Of a stretch of 27,101 bases of DNA, positions 14,747 through 22,368 are shown piece after piece. The position numbers and the translations under genes are program-made. The notes under the pieces are model-generated. The model made no database searches. It saw only the letters and a program-made list of their open reading frames with translations, and was not told the DNA's origin. This DNA comes from Oscillospiraceae bacterium (GTDB lineage Bacteria > Bacillota > Clostridia > Oscillospirales > Ruminococcaceae), in contig DOQG01000012.1 of NCBI GenBank assembly GCA_003512525.1, positions 1 to 27,101 on the forward strand. The letters run 5' to 3'. Each line of letters begins with the position of its first letter. Positions within the stretch are counted from its first letter, which is position 1.

Positions 14747-16231
14747 TCAGTGTTTTTTTGCGACCCTCTTAGCCTTCGAAATGCAATTTACGGGGCAGAC
14801 TGTAGCGCAGAGGTGACAGCCTACGCACTTTGAGCCGAGGAAAACAGGCTTTCTTGTTTCACTGTCAAAGTCGAGAGCCTGATGTCCTGCGTCATAGCAC
14901 GCAACATAGCATCTGCCGCAACCGATACACTTGTTCTTGTCGAATATAGGATATGTAACGGTGTCACGGTCAAGACTGCCCGCATCAGTCATATTCTTAT
15001 TTGCAAGACCGACTGCCTCCGACACACTGCCATAGCCTGCGGCAGTGAGCCAGCGTGATAATCCGTCAAGCATATCGTCTATTATTCTGTAGCCGTACTG
15101 CATTACCGAGGTCGTTACCTGGAGATTTGTACAGCCCATAAGTATAAACTCCAGACCGTCACGCCATGTTTCGATGCCGCCCATACCGCTTATCGGTACG
15201 CTTTCAAGTCGCTCGTTTCTTTTCATATCAGAGATAAAGCGCAGAGCGATAGGCTTTACCGCCTTGCCCGAATATCCGCCGACAGCGGACTTGCCGTTTA
15301 TATCCGGTGTGGGAACAAAGCTGTCAAGGTCAACGTTTGTTATGCTCTTGACCGTGTTTATCGCCGCGATACCGTCAGCGCCCGCGTCAACAGCCGCAAT
15401 AGCGGGGATCTCCATATTGGTGATATTGGGGGTCATCTTAGCGAGCACAGGGAGCTTTGTTCCGCGCTTTACGGCGGCAGTATATTTAGCTACAAGTTCG
15501 GGATTTGTACCCACGTCACTGCCCATACTATGACTTGTCATCTGCGGACATGAGAAGTTGCACTCTATCATGTCAACGCCTGCTTCTTCCGACAGCCGCG
15601 CAAGCTCGGTCCACTCGTCCTCGCTTTCGCCCATTATAGAAGATACTATTATCTTTGTGGGATAGTTTTCTTTCAACTTTTTAAGGATAGCAAGATTTTC
15701 CTCAAGTGGGTGGTCGGAGATCTGTTCAAGGTTCTTGAAGCCTATATAGGGTGTCGTTTCCTTGTTCAGAATATCGAAACGGGGAGATACTTCGTTCATT
15801 TTCGCAAAGCCTATCGTCTTGTATACGATACCCGCCCAGCCCATATCAAGAGCCTTTGCGCACATATCATAGCTGCTTGCTACTACAGATGAGGATAAGA
15901 AAAATGGGTTTTCGCACTTAAGTCCGCAGAAGGTCATTGATAAATCGGCTTTCGGCTTGGTATCCTTTGCGGCAGAAGCGATATACTCCGCTGTCTGCTT
16001 TATCTCAACTGCTCTGTCTATTTTCGCTCTTGTGCAGGCGGTCATACAGGGGGCGGAGCAGTCTGCACAGTTTTTCACAAATGCTTTTGCGCCGCTTAAG
16101 TTATCGAAACGCAATGAGCGGATAAATCTGTCGGGCTTTGCGCCGCACGGACAGGCTTTCGTGCATGGCGCATCGTGGCATAAAAGGCAACGAGCGCTTT
16201 CTTCTATAGCTGTATTTTTTACGAATGGCAT
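14747..16231 (-). CDS. preA: Dihydropyrimidine dehydrogenase PreA with extra N-terminal Fe-S domain
   Basis: A 494-residue flavoprotein that reduces uracil or thymine to the dihydro form. Residues 98-494 align closely with E. coli PreA (411 aa): FMN barrel, active-site C228 in CNFSCPQMTSH, NTVKSITN, GYSGKAVKPIALRF, then two [4Fe-4S] motifs at C435-438-441-445 and C469-472-475-479. Residues 1-90 are an added domain: C15-x2-C18-x4-C23-x3-C27, then C58-x3-C62-x3-C66 and Q79. This copies the cluster pattern of domain I of mammalian DPD, normally found in PreT. The FAD and NADPH domains of PreT/DPD are absent, and no preT is visible in the window, so the electron donor is open. GGAGA precedes the ATG. 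It is the last gene of the operon. Confidence 0.9.
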   Translation of the reverse strand: MPFVKNTAIEESARCLLCHDAPCTKACPCGAKPDRFIRSLRFDNLSGAKAFVKNCADCSAPCMTACTRAKIDRAVEIKQTAEYIASAAKDTKPKADLSMTFCGLKCENPFFLSSSVVASSYDMCAKALDMGWAGIVYKTIGFAKMNEVSPRFDILNKETTPYIGFKNLEQISDHPLEENLAILKKLKENYPTKIIVSSIMGESEDEWTELARLSEEAGVDMIECNFSCPQMTSHSMGSDVGTNPELVAKYTAAVKRGTKLPVLAKMTPNITNMEIPAIAAVDAGADGIAAINTVKSITNVDLDSFVPTPDINGKSAVGGYSGKAVKPIALRFISDMKRNERLESVPISGMGGIETWRDGLEFILMGCTNLQVTTSVMQYGYRIIDDMLDGLSRWLTAAGYGSVSEAVGLANKNMTDAGSLDRDTVTYPIFDKNKCIGCGRCYVACYDAGHQALDFDSETRKPVFLGSKCVGCHLCATVCPVNCISKAKRVAKKH

Positions 16232-16321
16232 AAGTATCTCTCCTTTTCCTTGTTATATAAAATACAGGGGAGTTTTTTCTCCATTGCCTGTGAAAAAGAT
16301 GGATTTCGGCTGTAATCAAGC

Positions 16322-16531
16322 CCACCCCTGCCCCTCCCGTGGGAGGGGTAGCAGTGGGGCTGCCGCCCACAATAAGCAAGGACGCTTACAGTCAGTCGCA
16401 CACAGTCGCTATGCAAGGAAGCATAAAGACAGCCACACAAAGCCGTTGCACGATGCAACGGCACAAATGGCTGTCAATGCACAGATGCAGCGACACCGAC
16501 GACTGACAACCCGCTTGGGGCTACGCCCCAA
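16322..16531. repeat. Hairpin cluster with a 117-bp nested palindrome between dihydropyrimidinase and preA genes
   Basis: The 360-bp gap 16232-16591 holds no gene but three ordered structures. First, CCCCTCC-CGTG-GGAGGGG lies at 16331-16348. Second, a nested palindrome spans 16391-16507 with stems GTCAGTCG/CGACTGAC, GTCGCT/AGCGAC, GCAT/ATGC, GACAGCCA/TGGCTGTC and GCCGTTGCA/TGCAACGGC, every arm in mirror order. Third, TTGGGGC-TAC-GCCCCAA lies at 16515-16531. Both adjacent genes read through it from right to left, so it would be a large hairpin in the operon mRNA. It could be a REP/MITE-like element or an mRNA stabiliser. Confidence 0.7.
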
Positions 16532-16591
16532 ACCCCTTTCAGCATTTAACGGAGATATTGCTCTCCCCTGTTATATATCGGCTTTTGTTTA

Positions 16592-17953
16592 TTATAAGTT
16601 ACCGCTTGAGCTTCTCTTTATGAACTTGCCCCAGCCGCGCTCGCCTAAGAACTCGCCGTCCTTGAATACGAGCTTGCCTCTGGAGTAGGTAGCTTCGGGA
16701 TAACCCTTGACCTTGATGCCCTCCCAGATGGTGTGGTCGCAGTCGCTGTGCATCTTGTCATTAGTGATCGTGAAGTTCTTCGTGGGATCGTAGATAACAA
16801 TATCTGCGTCCTTGCCGACTTCAATTGCACCCTTTGCGTCACAGCCGAAAATCTTTGCGGGATTGTAGGAGCAAAGCTCAACTGCCTTGTTGAATGTTAT
16901 CTTGCCCTCGTTTGCGGCTGACAGCATATAGGGGTACATATTCTCGATACCTGCACAGCCGTTGGGAATCTTTGTGAAATCGTCCTTGCCCCAGTCCTTT
17001 TCGTATGACTGGAACGGGCAGTGGTCGGTAGCTATCGTTGTGATAAGACCTTTCTTTATAGCCTCCCACAGAGCAAGTCTGCTTTCCTCGCCCTTCATCG
17101 GAGGTGAGCATACAAAGTTTCTGCCGTCTGCTCTCTTGTATACCTCGGAGGTAAATTCAAGATACTGCGGACAGGTTTCCGCATATATCTGATAGCCCTC
17201 GTTCCTTGCTCTTTCAACCGCCTGCACACCTTCCTTATTTGCAAGATGTACGATGTACAGCTTGGAATCAAGGCTCTTTGCGAGCTGGATAGCTCTGATA
17301 TCTGCCTCGCCCTCGACAAATTCCGGACGGCTCATATAGTGATACCATGCGCTTGTTTTGCCCTCTGACAGATAACGCTCTGTCAGAACGTCTATTAACT
17401 GTTTGTTCTCGGCGTGTACCGAGATCATAGCGCCGCAGGATTTTGCCTTTTCAAGTACCTTGTAGAATACGCCGTCTGTTACGCCGAAGTCGTAGACCAT
17501 AAATACCTTGAACGAAGATACACCGTAGTTTACAGCGTCCTCTATAGTGTCGATAAGTCCGTTTGATACGTCCTTTACGGCAACGTGGAATGCGTAATCG
17601 ACAGCCGCATCGGGAGCGCACAATGCGTCACGGCGCTTGATGGCATCGACCATCGTTTCACCGAAATCCTGTAAGATGAAGTCGAATACCGTTGTCGTAC
17701 CGCCGCAGGCGGCCGCTCTTGTGCCTGCGTAATAGTCGTCCGATGAGATCGTGCCGCCGAAGGGCATTGCAAGGTGGGTATGTGCATCGATAGCGCCGGG
17801 GAGCACCATCTTGCCGCTTGCGTCTACCACCTTGTCGGCATCTGTGCCGGCATCTGCCGTTATTGCAACTATCTTACCGTTATCCACGCACACATCGGCT
17901 TTGAATGTAGCCGTTGGCGAAACTATCGTACCGTTTTTGATTATGAGATCCAT
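16592..17953 (-). CDS. hydA: Dihydropyrimidinase (D-hydantoinase)
   Basis: A 453-residue cyclic amidohydrolase that opens dihydrouracil to N-carbamoyl-beta-alanine. The dinuclear metal site is complete: H58 and H60 in DAHTHL, the carboxylated lysine K149 in SSFKVFM, H180 in SVHAEN, H236 in YIVHLAN and D310 in ATDHCPF. The small N- and C-terminal beta-sandwich parts are present, and the length is ordinary. GAAAGGACG precedes ATG 17953. It lies 35 bp downstream of the aminotransferase gene and upstream of preA, so neighbouring steps of one pathway are side by side. Whether it prefers dihydropyrimidines over hydantoins cannot be settled from sequence, but the preA neighbour favours dihydropyrimidines. 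Confidence 0.92.
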   Translation of the reverse strand: MDLIIKNGTIVSPTATFKADVCVDNGKIVAITADAGTDADKVVDASGKMVLPGAIDAHTHLAMPFGGTISSDDYYAGTRAAACGGTTTVFDFILQDFGETMVDAIKRRDALCAPDAAVDYAFHVAVKDVSNGLIDTIEDAVNYGVSSFKVFMVYDFGVTDGVFYKVLEKAKSCGAMISVHAENKQLIDVLTERYLSEGKTSAWYHYMSRPEFVEGEADIRAIQLAKSLDSKLYIVHLANKEGVQAVERARNEGYQIYAETCPQYLEFTSEVYKRADGRNFVCSPPMKGEESRLALWEAIKKGLITTIATDHCPFQSYEKDWGKDDFTKIPNGCAGIENMYPYMLSAANEGKITFNKAVELCSYNPAKIFGCDAKGAIEVGKDADIVIYDPTKNFTITNDKMHSDCDHTIWEGIKVKGYPEATYSRGKLVFKDGEFLGERGWGKFIKRSSSGNL

Positions 17954-17988
17954 AACTTACCGTCCTTTCCCGTAATAGCTGTTATTTA

Positions 17989-19326
17989 TCAGACCATTTT
18001 GTCTACTTCTGTCAGAACTTCATCGAGTATTGCCATATTCTCTGCAAGCTCTTCCTCTGTGATGATAAGAGGCGGGCAGACAAATATGCAAGCCTCATGT
18101 GAATATGTATTGAAGCCCTTTGCCTTTAACATTCCTACTATCTTGCCCATGATACCCTCGGGGTCTTTGCCGAAAGGAACTAGAGGCTCGTGTGTAGCCT
18201 TATCCTTTGTAAGCTCTACGCAGGAGAACAGGCCGATATAACGTACATCGCCGACGCTCTTGTGCTTTGCCTTGATATCCTCAAGGAGTGTGCCTAACTG
18301 CTTGCCGCGTTCCTTTACCTTATCCATAATGTGTTCTTTCTCATAGAAGTTAAGGCACGCAACACCTGCGGCACAGCCCAGAGGGTGAGCCGAATAAGTA
18401 AGACCACAGTCGAGCTTGTGCGTATCGAAGAACTCAGCTATCTTCTTGCTTACGATAACGCCGCCGAGAGGAGCGTATCCGCAGGTAACGCCCTTTGCGA
18501 AGGTTATCATATCAGGCTCGATGCCCCAGTTTTCGCAAGCGAAGTATTCGCCTGTTCTGCCCCAGCCTGCCATTACCTCATCGCAGACCATCATGATGCC
18601 GAACTCGTCGCATATCTTGCGTACACCCTGTAAGTAGCCTTTGGGCGGAATGATGATACCGTTTGAGCCTGTTACCGATTCCATTACGATAGCGGCAACC
18701 GCATCGGGATTTTCGTATATGATCTGGTCGCGGAGCTGTCCGAGATAATACTCTGTAGCCTGTTCCTCGCTCTCAAAAGGGAACGGAGCGTGATACAAAT
18801 AAGGATCTGTGAACTTTACAAATCCGGGGATACCGGGCTCAAGTGTGTATCTTCTTGGCTCGCCGGTAAGGTTGCCTGCACCGAATGAGCTTCCGTGATA
18901 TGCACGGTATCTTGAGAATATCTTGTATCTGCCTGTTACAAGCTTTGCAATCTTTATTGCATTCTCGTTAGCGTCTGCGCCGCCTAAGGTGAAGAATACC
19001 TTGCCCATATTCTTAGGAGCAACCTTTACGACCATCTCTGCAAGCTTTGAACGGCAGTCGATAGCATAAGCCGGGCTGATGTAAGCGAGCTTTTCAGCCT
19101 GCTCCTTGATAGCGTCGATAATATCCTTGTTGCCGTAGCCGACATTCAGGTTTACGAGCTGGCTTGACATATCAGCCATCTTCTTGCCGTCTGCGGTGTA
19201 GTAATAAATACCCTCCGCTTTTTCTACTACAGCGGGGTTCAGCTTGCCCTGAACGCTCCATGAATGGAGGTTGTATTTAAGTGAGGTTTCTTTTACCTCT
19301 TCTGCGTTTTTAAATCCGTATCTCAT
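17989..19326 (-). CDS. Class III aminotransferase, probably beta-alanine transaminase
   Basis: A 445-residue fold-type I PLP enzyme of the omega-aminotransferase group. Cofactor and active-site marks are GGADANENAIK (115-125), YHGSSFGAGNLTG (143-155), D249 in CDEVMAGWGRTG, and the Schiff-base lysine K278 in TFAKGVTCGYAPLGG. Relatives act on beta-alanine, taurine, GABA and similar amines. In this operon the natural substrate is beta-alanine from uracil breakdown, giving malonate semialdehyde. This is inference from context: beside a dihydropyrimidinase and an alcohol dehydrogenase that could reduce the aldehyde. Taurine is the main alternative because the transporter belongs to the TauT-type family. 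AGAAAGGAAG precedes the ATG. Confidence 0.82.
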   Translation of the reverse strand: MRYGFKNAEEVKETSLKYNLHSWSVQGKLNPAVVEKAEGIYYYTADGKKMADMSSQLVNLNVGYGNKDIIDAIKEQAEKLAYISPAYAIDCRSKLAEMVVKVAPKNMGKVFFTLGGADANENAIKIAKLVTGRYKIFSRYRAYHGSSFGAGNLTGEPRRYTLEPGIPGFVKFTDPYLYHAPFPFESEEQATEYYLGQLRDQIIYENPDAVAAIVMESVTGSNGIIIPPKGYLQGVRKICDEFGIMMVCDEVMAGWGRTGEYFACENWGIEPDMITFAKGVTCGYAPLGGVIVSKKIAEFFDTHKLDCGLTYSAHPLGCAAGVACLNFYEKEHIMDKVKERGKQLGTLLEDIKAKHKSVGDVRYIGLFSCVELTKDKATHEPLVPFGKDPEGIMGKIVGMLKAKGFNTYSHEACIFVCPPLIITEEELAENMAILDEVLTEVDKMV

Positions 19327-19347
19327 TTTATTTCTTCCTTTCTTTTA

Positions 19348-20487
19348 TCAGAATATGCTTTTATATATCGTTTCTATTTCTTCTACCGTAGGAACTCTCG
19401 GGTTATTTGCCGTACTTCCTGCGGCGAATGCATCCTTTGCAAGAGTCGGTATCTTGTCCTCTGTCACTCCCTGTGAAGAAAGCAGCTTCGGTAGACCCGT
19501 TTCGTCCGCTATTGCGGCGATAGCTTCAACAGCTGCTATACTTGCCTCTCTTACCGATAAGCCCCCGACATTCTCGCCCATCGCAATTGCGATATCGCGG
19601 AACTTTTCGGGACAGGACGGGCGGTTATATTCCATAACCGAGCTTAACAGCATTGCGTTTGCCAGTCCGTGCGGAATATGAAACCACGCTCCGAGCGGTC
19701 TTGACATTGAGTGTACAAGCGCTGTCGGCGCACTGCATATTGCAATTCCCGCATATAAAGCGGCAAACAGCATATCCTCTCTTGCCTGCTCGTTTCTGCC
19801 GTCAAGGACAGCCGGTATAAGGCTCTTTGATATAAGCCTTATCGCTTCAAGTGAATACATCTTTGTCATAGGTGATGCATTGACGTTTATGTAGCTCTCT
19901 ATTGCGTGGGTCAGAGCGTCCATTCCGGTCGCCGCTGTCATAAATGACGGCAATGATTTTGTTATCGCATAATCGAGAATTGCCACCTTCGGGATAATTC
20001 CGTCTGTCGATAACAGCATCTTTATATTTCTGTCGGTATCTGTGATTACCGAGTATCTTGTCGCTTCACTGCCTGTGCCGGCTGTGGTCGGTATTGCGAT
20101 AATGGGGAGCGACTCCTTTTCGGGAGCGGTCTTTTCGTAATCGGTCACCTTGCCGCCGTTTGTGAGCAGCATTCCGATTCCCTTTGCCGCATCAAGAGGA
20201 CTTCCTCCGCCTGCCGCTACTATCACATCGCAGCCGTTTTCCTTTGCAAAAGCCGCGCCCTCGTCAACGTCCGATGTTGTCGGGTCTGAGCCTACACGGT
20301 CGTATACCGCGCAGGAAACGCCTGCTTTTTCAAGGCTTGATACTATGATATCAAGCACACCGCTTTTTCTCAGCGAGCCTTTTCCGCAGACAAGCATCGC
20401 CTTTTTTCCGAAGCGTGCCGCCTGCTCTCCGACTGAGGTAACTGTACCCTTGCCGTAAATGATCGTTGGTGGTGATCTGAATACCAC
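19348..20487 (-). CDS. Iron-containing alcohol dehydrogenase, probable malonate semialdehyde reductase
   Basis: A 379-residue group III (Fe-type) dehydrogenase of normal length. Nucleotide-binding motif GGGSPLDAAKG (93-103), PTTAGTGSEATRYSV (133-147) and metal ligands D190, H194 (TGMDALTHAIE), H259 (LVHSMSRPLG) and H273 (HIPHGLANA) are all in place. These enzymes reduce short aldehydes with NAD(P)H. After the aminotransferase step the likely substrate is malonate semialdehyde, giving 3-hydroxypropionate. An extended reductive pyrimidine pathway of this kind has been described in Firmicutes. The start codon is GTG (20485-20487) behind GAGGG; no ATG lies in a better place. Its 5' region carries the structured element described separately. 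Confidence 0.85.
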   Translation of the reverse strand: MVFRSPPTIIYGKGTVTSVGEQAARFGKKAMLVCGKGSLRKSGVLDIIVSSLEKAGVSCAVYDRVGSDPTTSDVDEGAAFAKENGCDVIVAAGGGSPLDAAKGIGMLLTNGGKVTDYEKTAPEKESLPIIAIPTTAGTGSEATRYSVITDTDRNIKMLLSTDGIIPKVAILDYAITKSLPSFMTAATGMDALTHAIESYINVNASPMTKMYSLEAIRLISKSLIPAVLDGRNEQAREDMLFAALYAGIAICSAPTALVHSMSRPLGAWFHIPHGLANAMLLSSVMEYNRPSCPEKFRDIAIAMGENVGGLSVREASIAAVEAIAAIADETGLPKLLSSQGVTEDKIPTLAKDAFAAGSTANNPRVPTVEEIETIYKSIF

Positions 20488-20532
20488 TGTTATACCCTCT
20501 TTCCTTCTGCTCTTGATAAAGTTTGTATTTTT

Positions 20533-20630
20533 ATCGGGAAAAACGCCGGAGAGAAACGACCGCTATGTCGTGATACGTCCGCCCTGACGTCTTTCCCGAT
20601 CGCACGAACGGTGTTTAAGCCGCTCATGCG
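20533..20630 (-). ncRNA. Structured intercistronic RNA candidate
   Basis: In the 176-bp gap between the DUF523 gene and the alcohol dehydrogenase gene, the minus-strand RNA can first form an 11-bp hairpin (20630-20620 with 20611-20601). Two of its pairs are G-U, and would be A-C mismatches on the plus strand. Directly after it a three-way junction follows: P1 ATCGGGAAA/TTTCCCGAT (20600-20592 with 20541-20533), enclosing ACGTC-6 nt-GACGT (20590-20575) and ACGAC-6 nt-GTCGT (20571-20556). Both inner loops end in GCG. I recognise no riboswitch class. It could be an orphan riboswitch, a processing site or a protein site. Confidence 0.5.
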
Positions 20631-20663
20631 ATACTGAACTTACTGTATAAGTCGCTGTAGTGT

Positions 20664-21122
20664 TTACTCTGCGAGTGCCTTTATGACTTCTTCGATCATA
20701 TTCTCGCTGAATACCTTGTAGCCTGCGTTTCTGAGATATTCGACCGCAAGTCCCTGTCCATCAATGATCGTATCTGTGAAAGTACCGTCATATATATGCG
20801 TACTTCCGCAGGAGGGGCTGTCCTCTTTCATTATGCAAAGGATAACATCGTTTTTCTTTGCAAGTCTTAACGCCTCGTTTGCGCCTTTTGTGTACTGCTC
20901 GGTGCAGTCGCCGCCTACGCAGCTCATCACCTTGTCGCTTACACGCTGGCAGTCGGGGCGGGGAGTAGGAAGACCGCCGAACACCTCGGGACATACCGGT
21001 ATCAGTCTGCCCTCCTCCTTCCATTTAAGGAACTGTGGGTGCAGACACGGCGTATCACCGTCATCATAGCGGCAATGCCAGCCGAAAAGGCAACCGCTTA
21101 CAAGTATTTTCTTTTCGCTCAT
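20664..21122 (-). CDS. DUF523 / TudS-like thiouracil desulfidase
   Basis: A 152-residue DUF523 protein. The family includes TudS, a [4Fe-4S] enzyme that removes sulfur from 2- or 4-thiouracil to give uracil. The three conserved cluster cysteines are present: C11 in VSGCLFG, C44 in PVCPEVFGGLPTPRP and C105 in EDSPSCGSTHIYDGTF. Additional cysteines (17, 26, 58, 68, 73, 96) are less conserved in the family. The length matches stand-alone TudS. It is located between the transporter and the uracil-degrading enzymes, so its product would be the substrate of PreA; this context is the main support for desulfidase over the unknown DUF523 roles. AAAGGCGG precedes ATG 21122. A 176-bp structured gap separates it from the next gene. 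Confidence 0.82.
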   Translation of the reverse strand: MSEKKILVSGCLFGWHCRYDDGDTPCLHPQFLKWKEEGRLIPVCPEVFGGLPTPRPDCQRVSDKVMSCVGGDCTEQYTKGANEALRLAKKNDVILCIMKEDSPSCGSTHIYDGTFTDTIIDGQGLAVEYLRNAGYKVFSENMIEEVIKALAE

Positions 21123-21164
21123 ATATACCGCCTTTCAGCCTCTGGAGTGATCCGAAACCGTGAA

Positions 21165-22313
21165 TTACTTTGTGAACTGGCTCTTCTTGTAGCAAAGTAC
21201 AAGACCCGATCTCTGATATACCTGAGCTACTTCGAGAAGCTCCATACCGCCTGCATTTGCATTGATGAGGTTAGAAACCCATGTTACACCGAAGTCAACA
21301 GTGCCGTTGCTTACTGCAACTGTTTCGGAAACGTCACCGCCGCCGCTTACGATCTCTACATTAAGACCGTTATCCTTGTAGTAGCCCTTGTCGAGCGCTA
21401 CATAGTAGCCCATGAACTGAGCCTGAGGCAGCCACTTGAGCTGAACCTTGAGGTCAGACTTTTCAACTGCTCCGCCGTCATATGTCAGATAGTCGGAAGA
21501 ACGGATATCGTCAAGTGTCAATTTAGTGAGCTTGTCTGCGGCTGTAGCGTCGTCGAGCTTGATGTACTGCTTAGCAAGGTCGAGAGTCTGCTGCATTGCA
21601 TCTTCGTCCATCTTACCTACATCCGAAGCGGAAACCGCATTGCCCTTTGTATCTGTCGTTACAAGCTTTGCAACCTCTGAAGCCATATACTTCTGGTGGT
21701 CAGCCGATACCGATGAGCCGTACTTGAATACGATTTCTGCGGCTTCATCGGGATGCTCGCACGCATATGTCCAGCCTTTCATTGATGCGGCAACAAATGC
21801 CTTTACTGTATTGGGGTTGTTCTTTGCAAATTCCTTTGTGCAGAACAGGTTATCCTCGAGCATCGCAACACCCTCGTCGTTCATATCGATGACACCGATC
21901 TCATCGCCGTAGTTATAACCGCCGTCATAGCTGTTCTTGATAAGACCAAGCTCGTTGAATGTCATTGCCGATGCCAGTGTGATAGTATCCTTATCTATCT
22001 GATCCATTGTGAAGTCCATTGTAATGTAGTCGGTGGGCAGACCGTACTTTGAAAGCAGAGCCTGAATTTCGTACTCGTTGCCGAGTCCCCAGTTGCCGAC
22101 CTTGTTTTCGCTCGAAGCCTTCTTGATGATCTCTTCATCGCTCATAAGACCTGTGCTTTCCGAAGAACCCTCTGCGGCGCTTGAAGAAGCATCTGCCGAT
22201 GCGGCTGAGCTTCCTGCTGTGCTGCTTGATGAGCTGTCACCGGAACAAGCGGTGAATGATGTTGCAAGGCAGCTTGCTGCGAGTAATGCCGCTAACACTC
22301 TTTTGTTTTTCAT
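21165..22313 (-). CDS. Circularly permuted NMT1/THI5-like substrate-binding lipoprotein
   Basis: A 382-residue ABC transporter binding protein. A signal peptide ends in a lipobox (SFTAC, C23), then a Ser/Ala-rich linker (24-55). The order of the binding domain is permuted. Residues 71-276 (from KVGNWGLGNEYEIQ to DIRSSDYL) are what is normally the second part. Residues 288-378 (from LKVQLKWLPQAQFMGYYVA to RSGLVLCYKKS) are what normally comes first, right after the lipoprotein linker. In usual relatives RSG...KKS runs into a short LKGK linker and then KVGNWG. The frame is intact and both ends sit in that linker. The family often binds pyrimidine-like or sulfonate ligands. The ribosome site AGAAAGGATG precedes ATG 22313. 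It follows both permease genes. Confidence 0.85.
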   Translation of the reverse strand: MKNKRVLAALLAASCLATSFTACSGDSSSSSTAGSSAASADASSSAAEGSSESTGLMSDEEIIKKASSENKVGNWGLGNEYEIQALLSKYGLPTDYITMDFTMDQIDKDTITLASAMTFNELGLIKNSYDGGYNYGDEIGVIDMNDEGVAMLEDNLFCTKEFAKNNPNTVKAFVAASMKGWTYACEHPDEAAEIVFKYGSSVSADHQKYMASEVAKLVTTDTKGNAVSASDVGKMDEDAMQQTLDLAKQYIKLDDATAADKLTKLTLDDIRSSDYLTYDGGAVEKSDLKVQLKWLPQAQFMGYYVALDKGYYKDNGLNVEIVSGGGDVSETVAVSNGTVDFGVTWVSNLINANAGGMELLEVAQVYQRSGLVLCYKKSQFTK

Positions 22314-22368
22314 AATGTTTCATCCTTTCTCGTCTTTTAAAATAGGTTTTAGTTTATCTGAAACCGCC

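Noticed and set aside
15957..16688. 243-residue plus-strand frame over preA and the hairpin gap
   Set aside because: It is antisense to preA and the dihydropyrimidinase gene and crosses the hairpin cluster; composition is low in complexity and unlike any protein I know.
21039..21680. 213-residue plus-strand frame
   Set aside because: Antisense to the DUF523 and binding-protein genes, both of which are clear family members.
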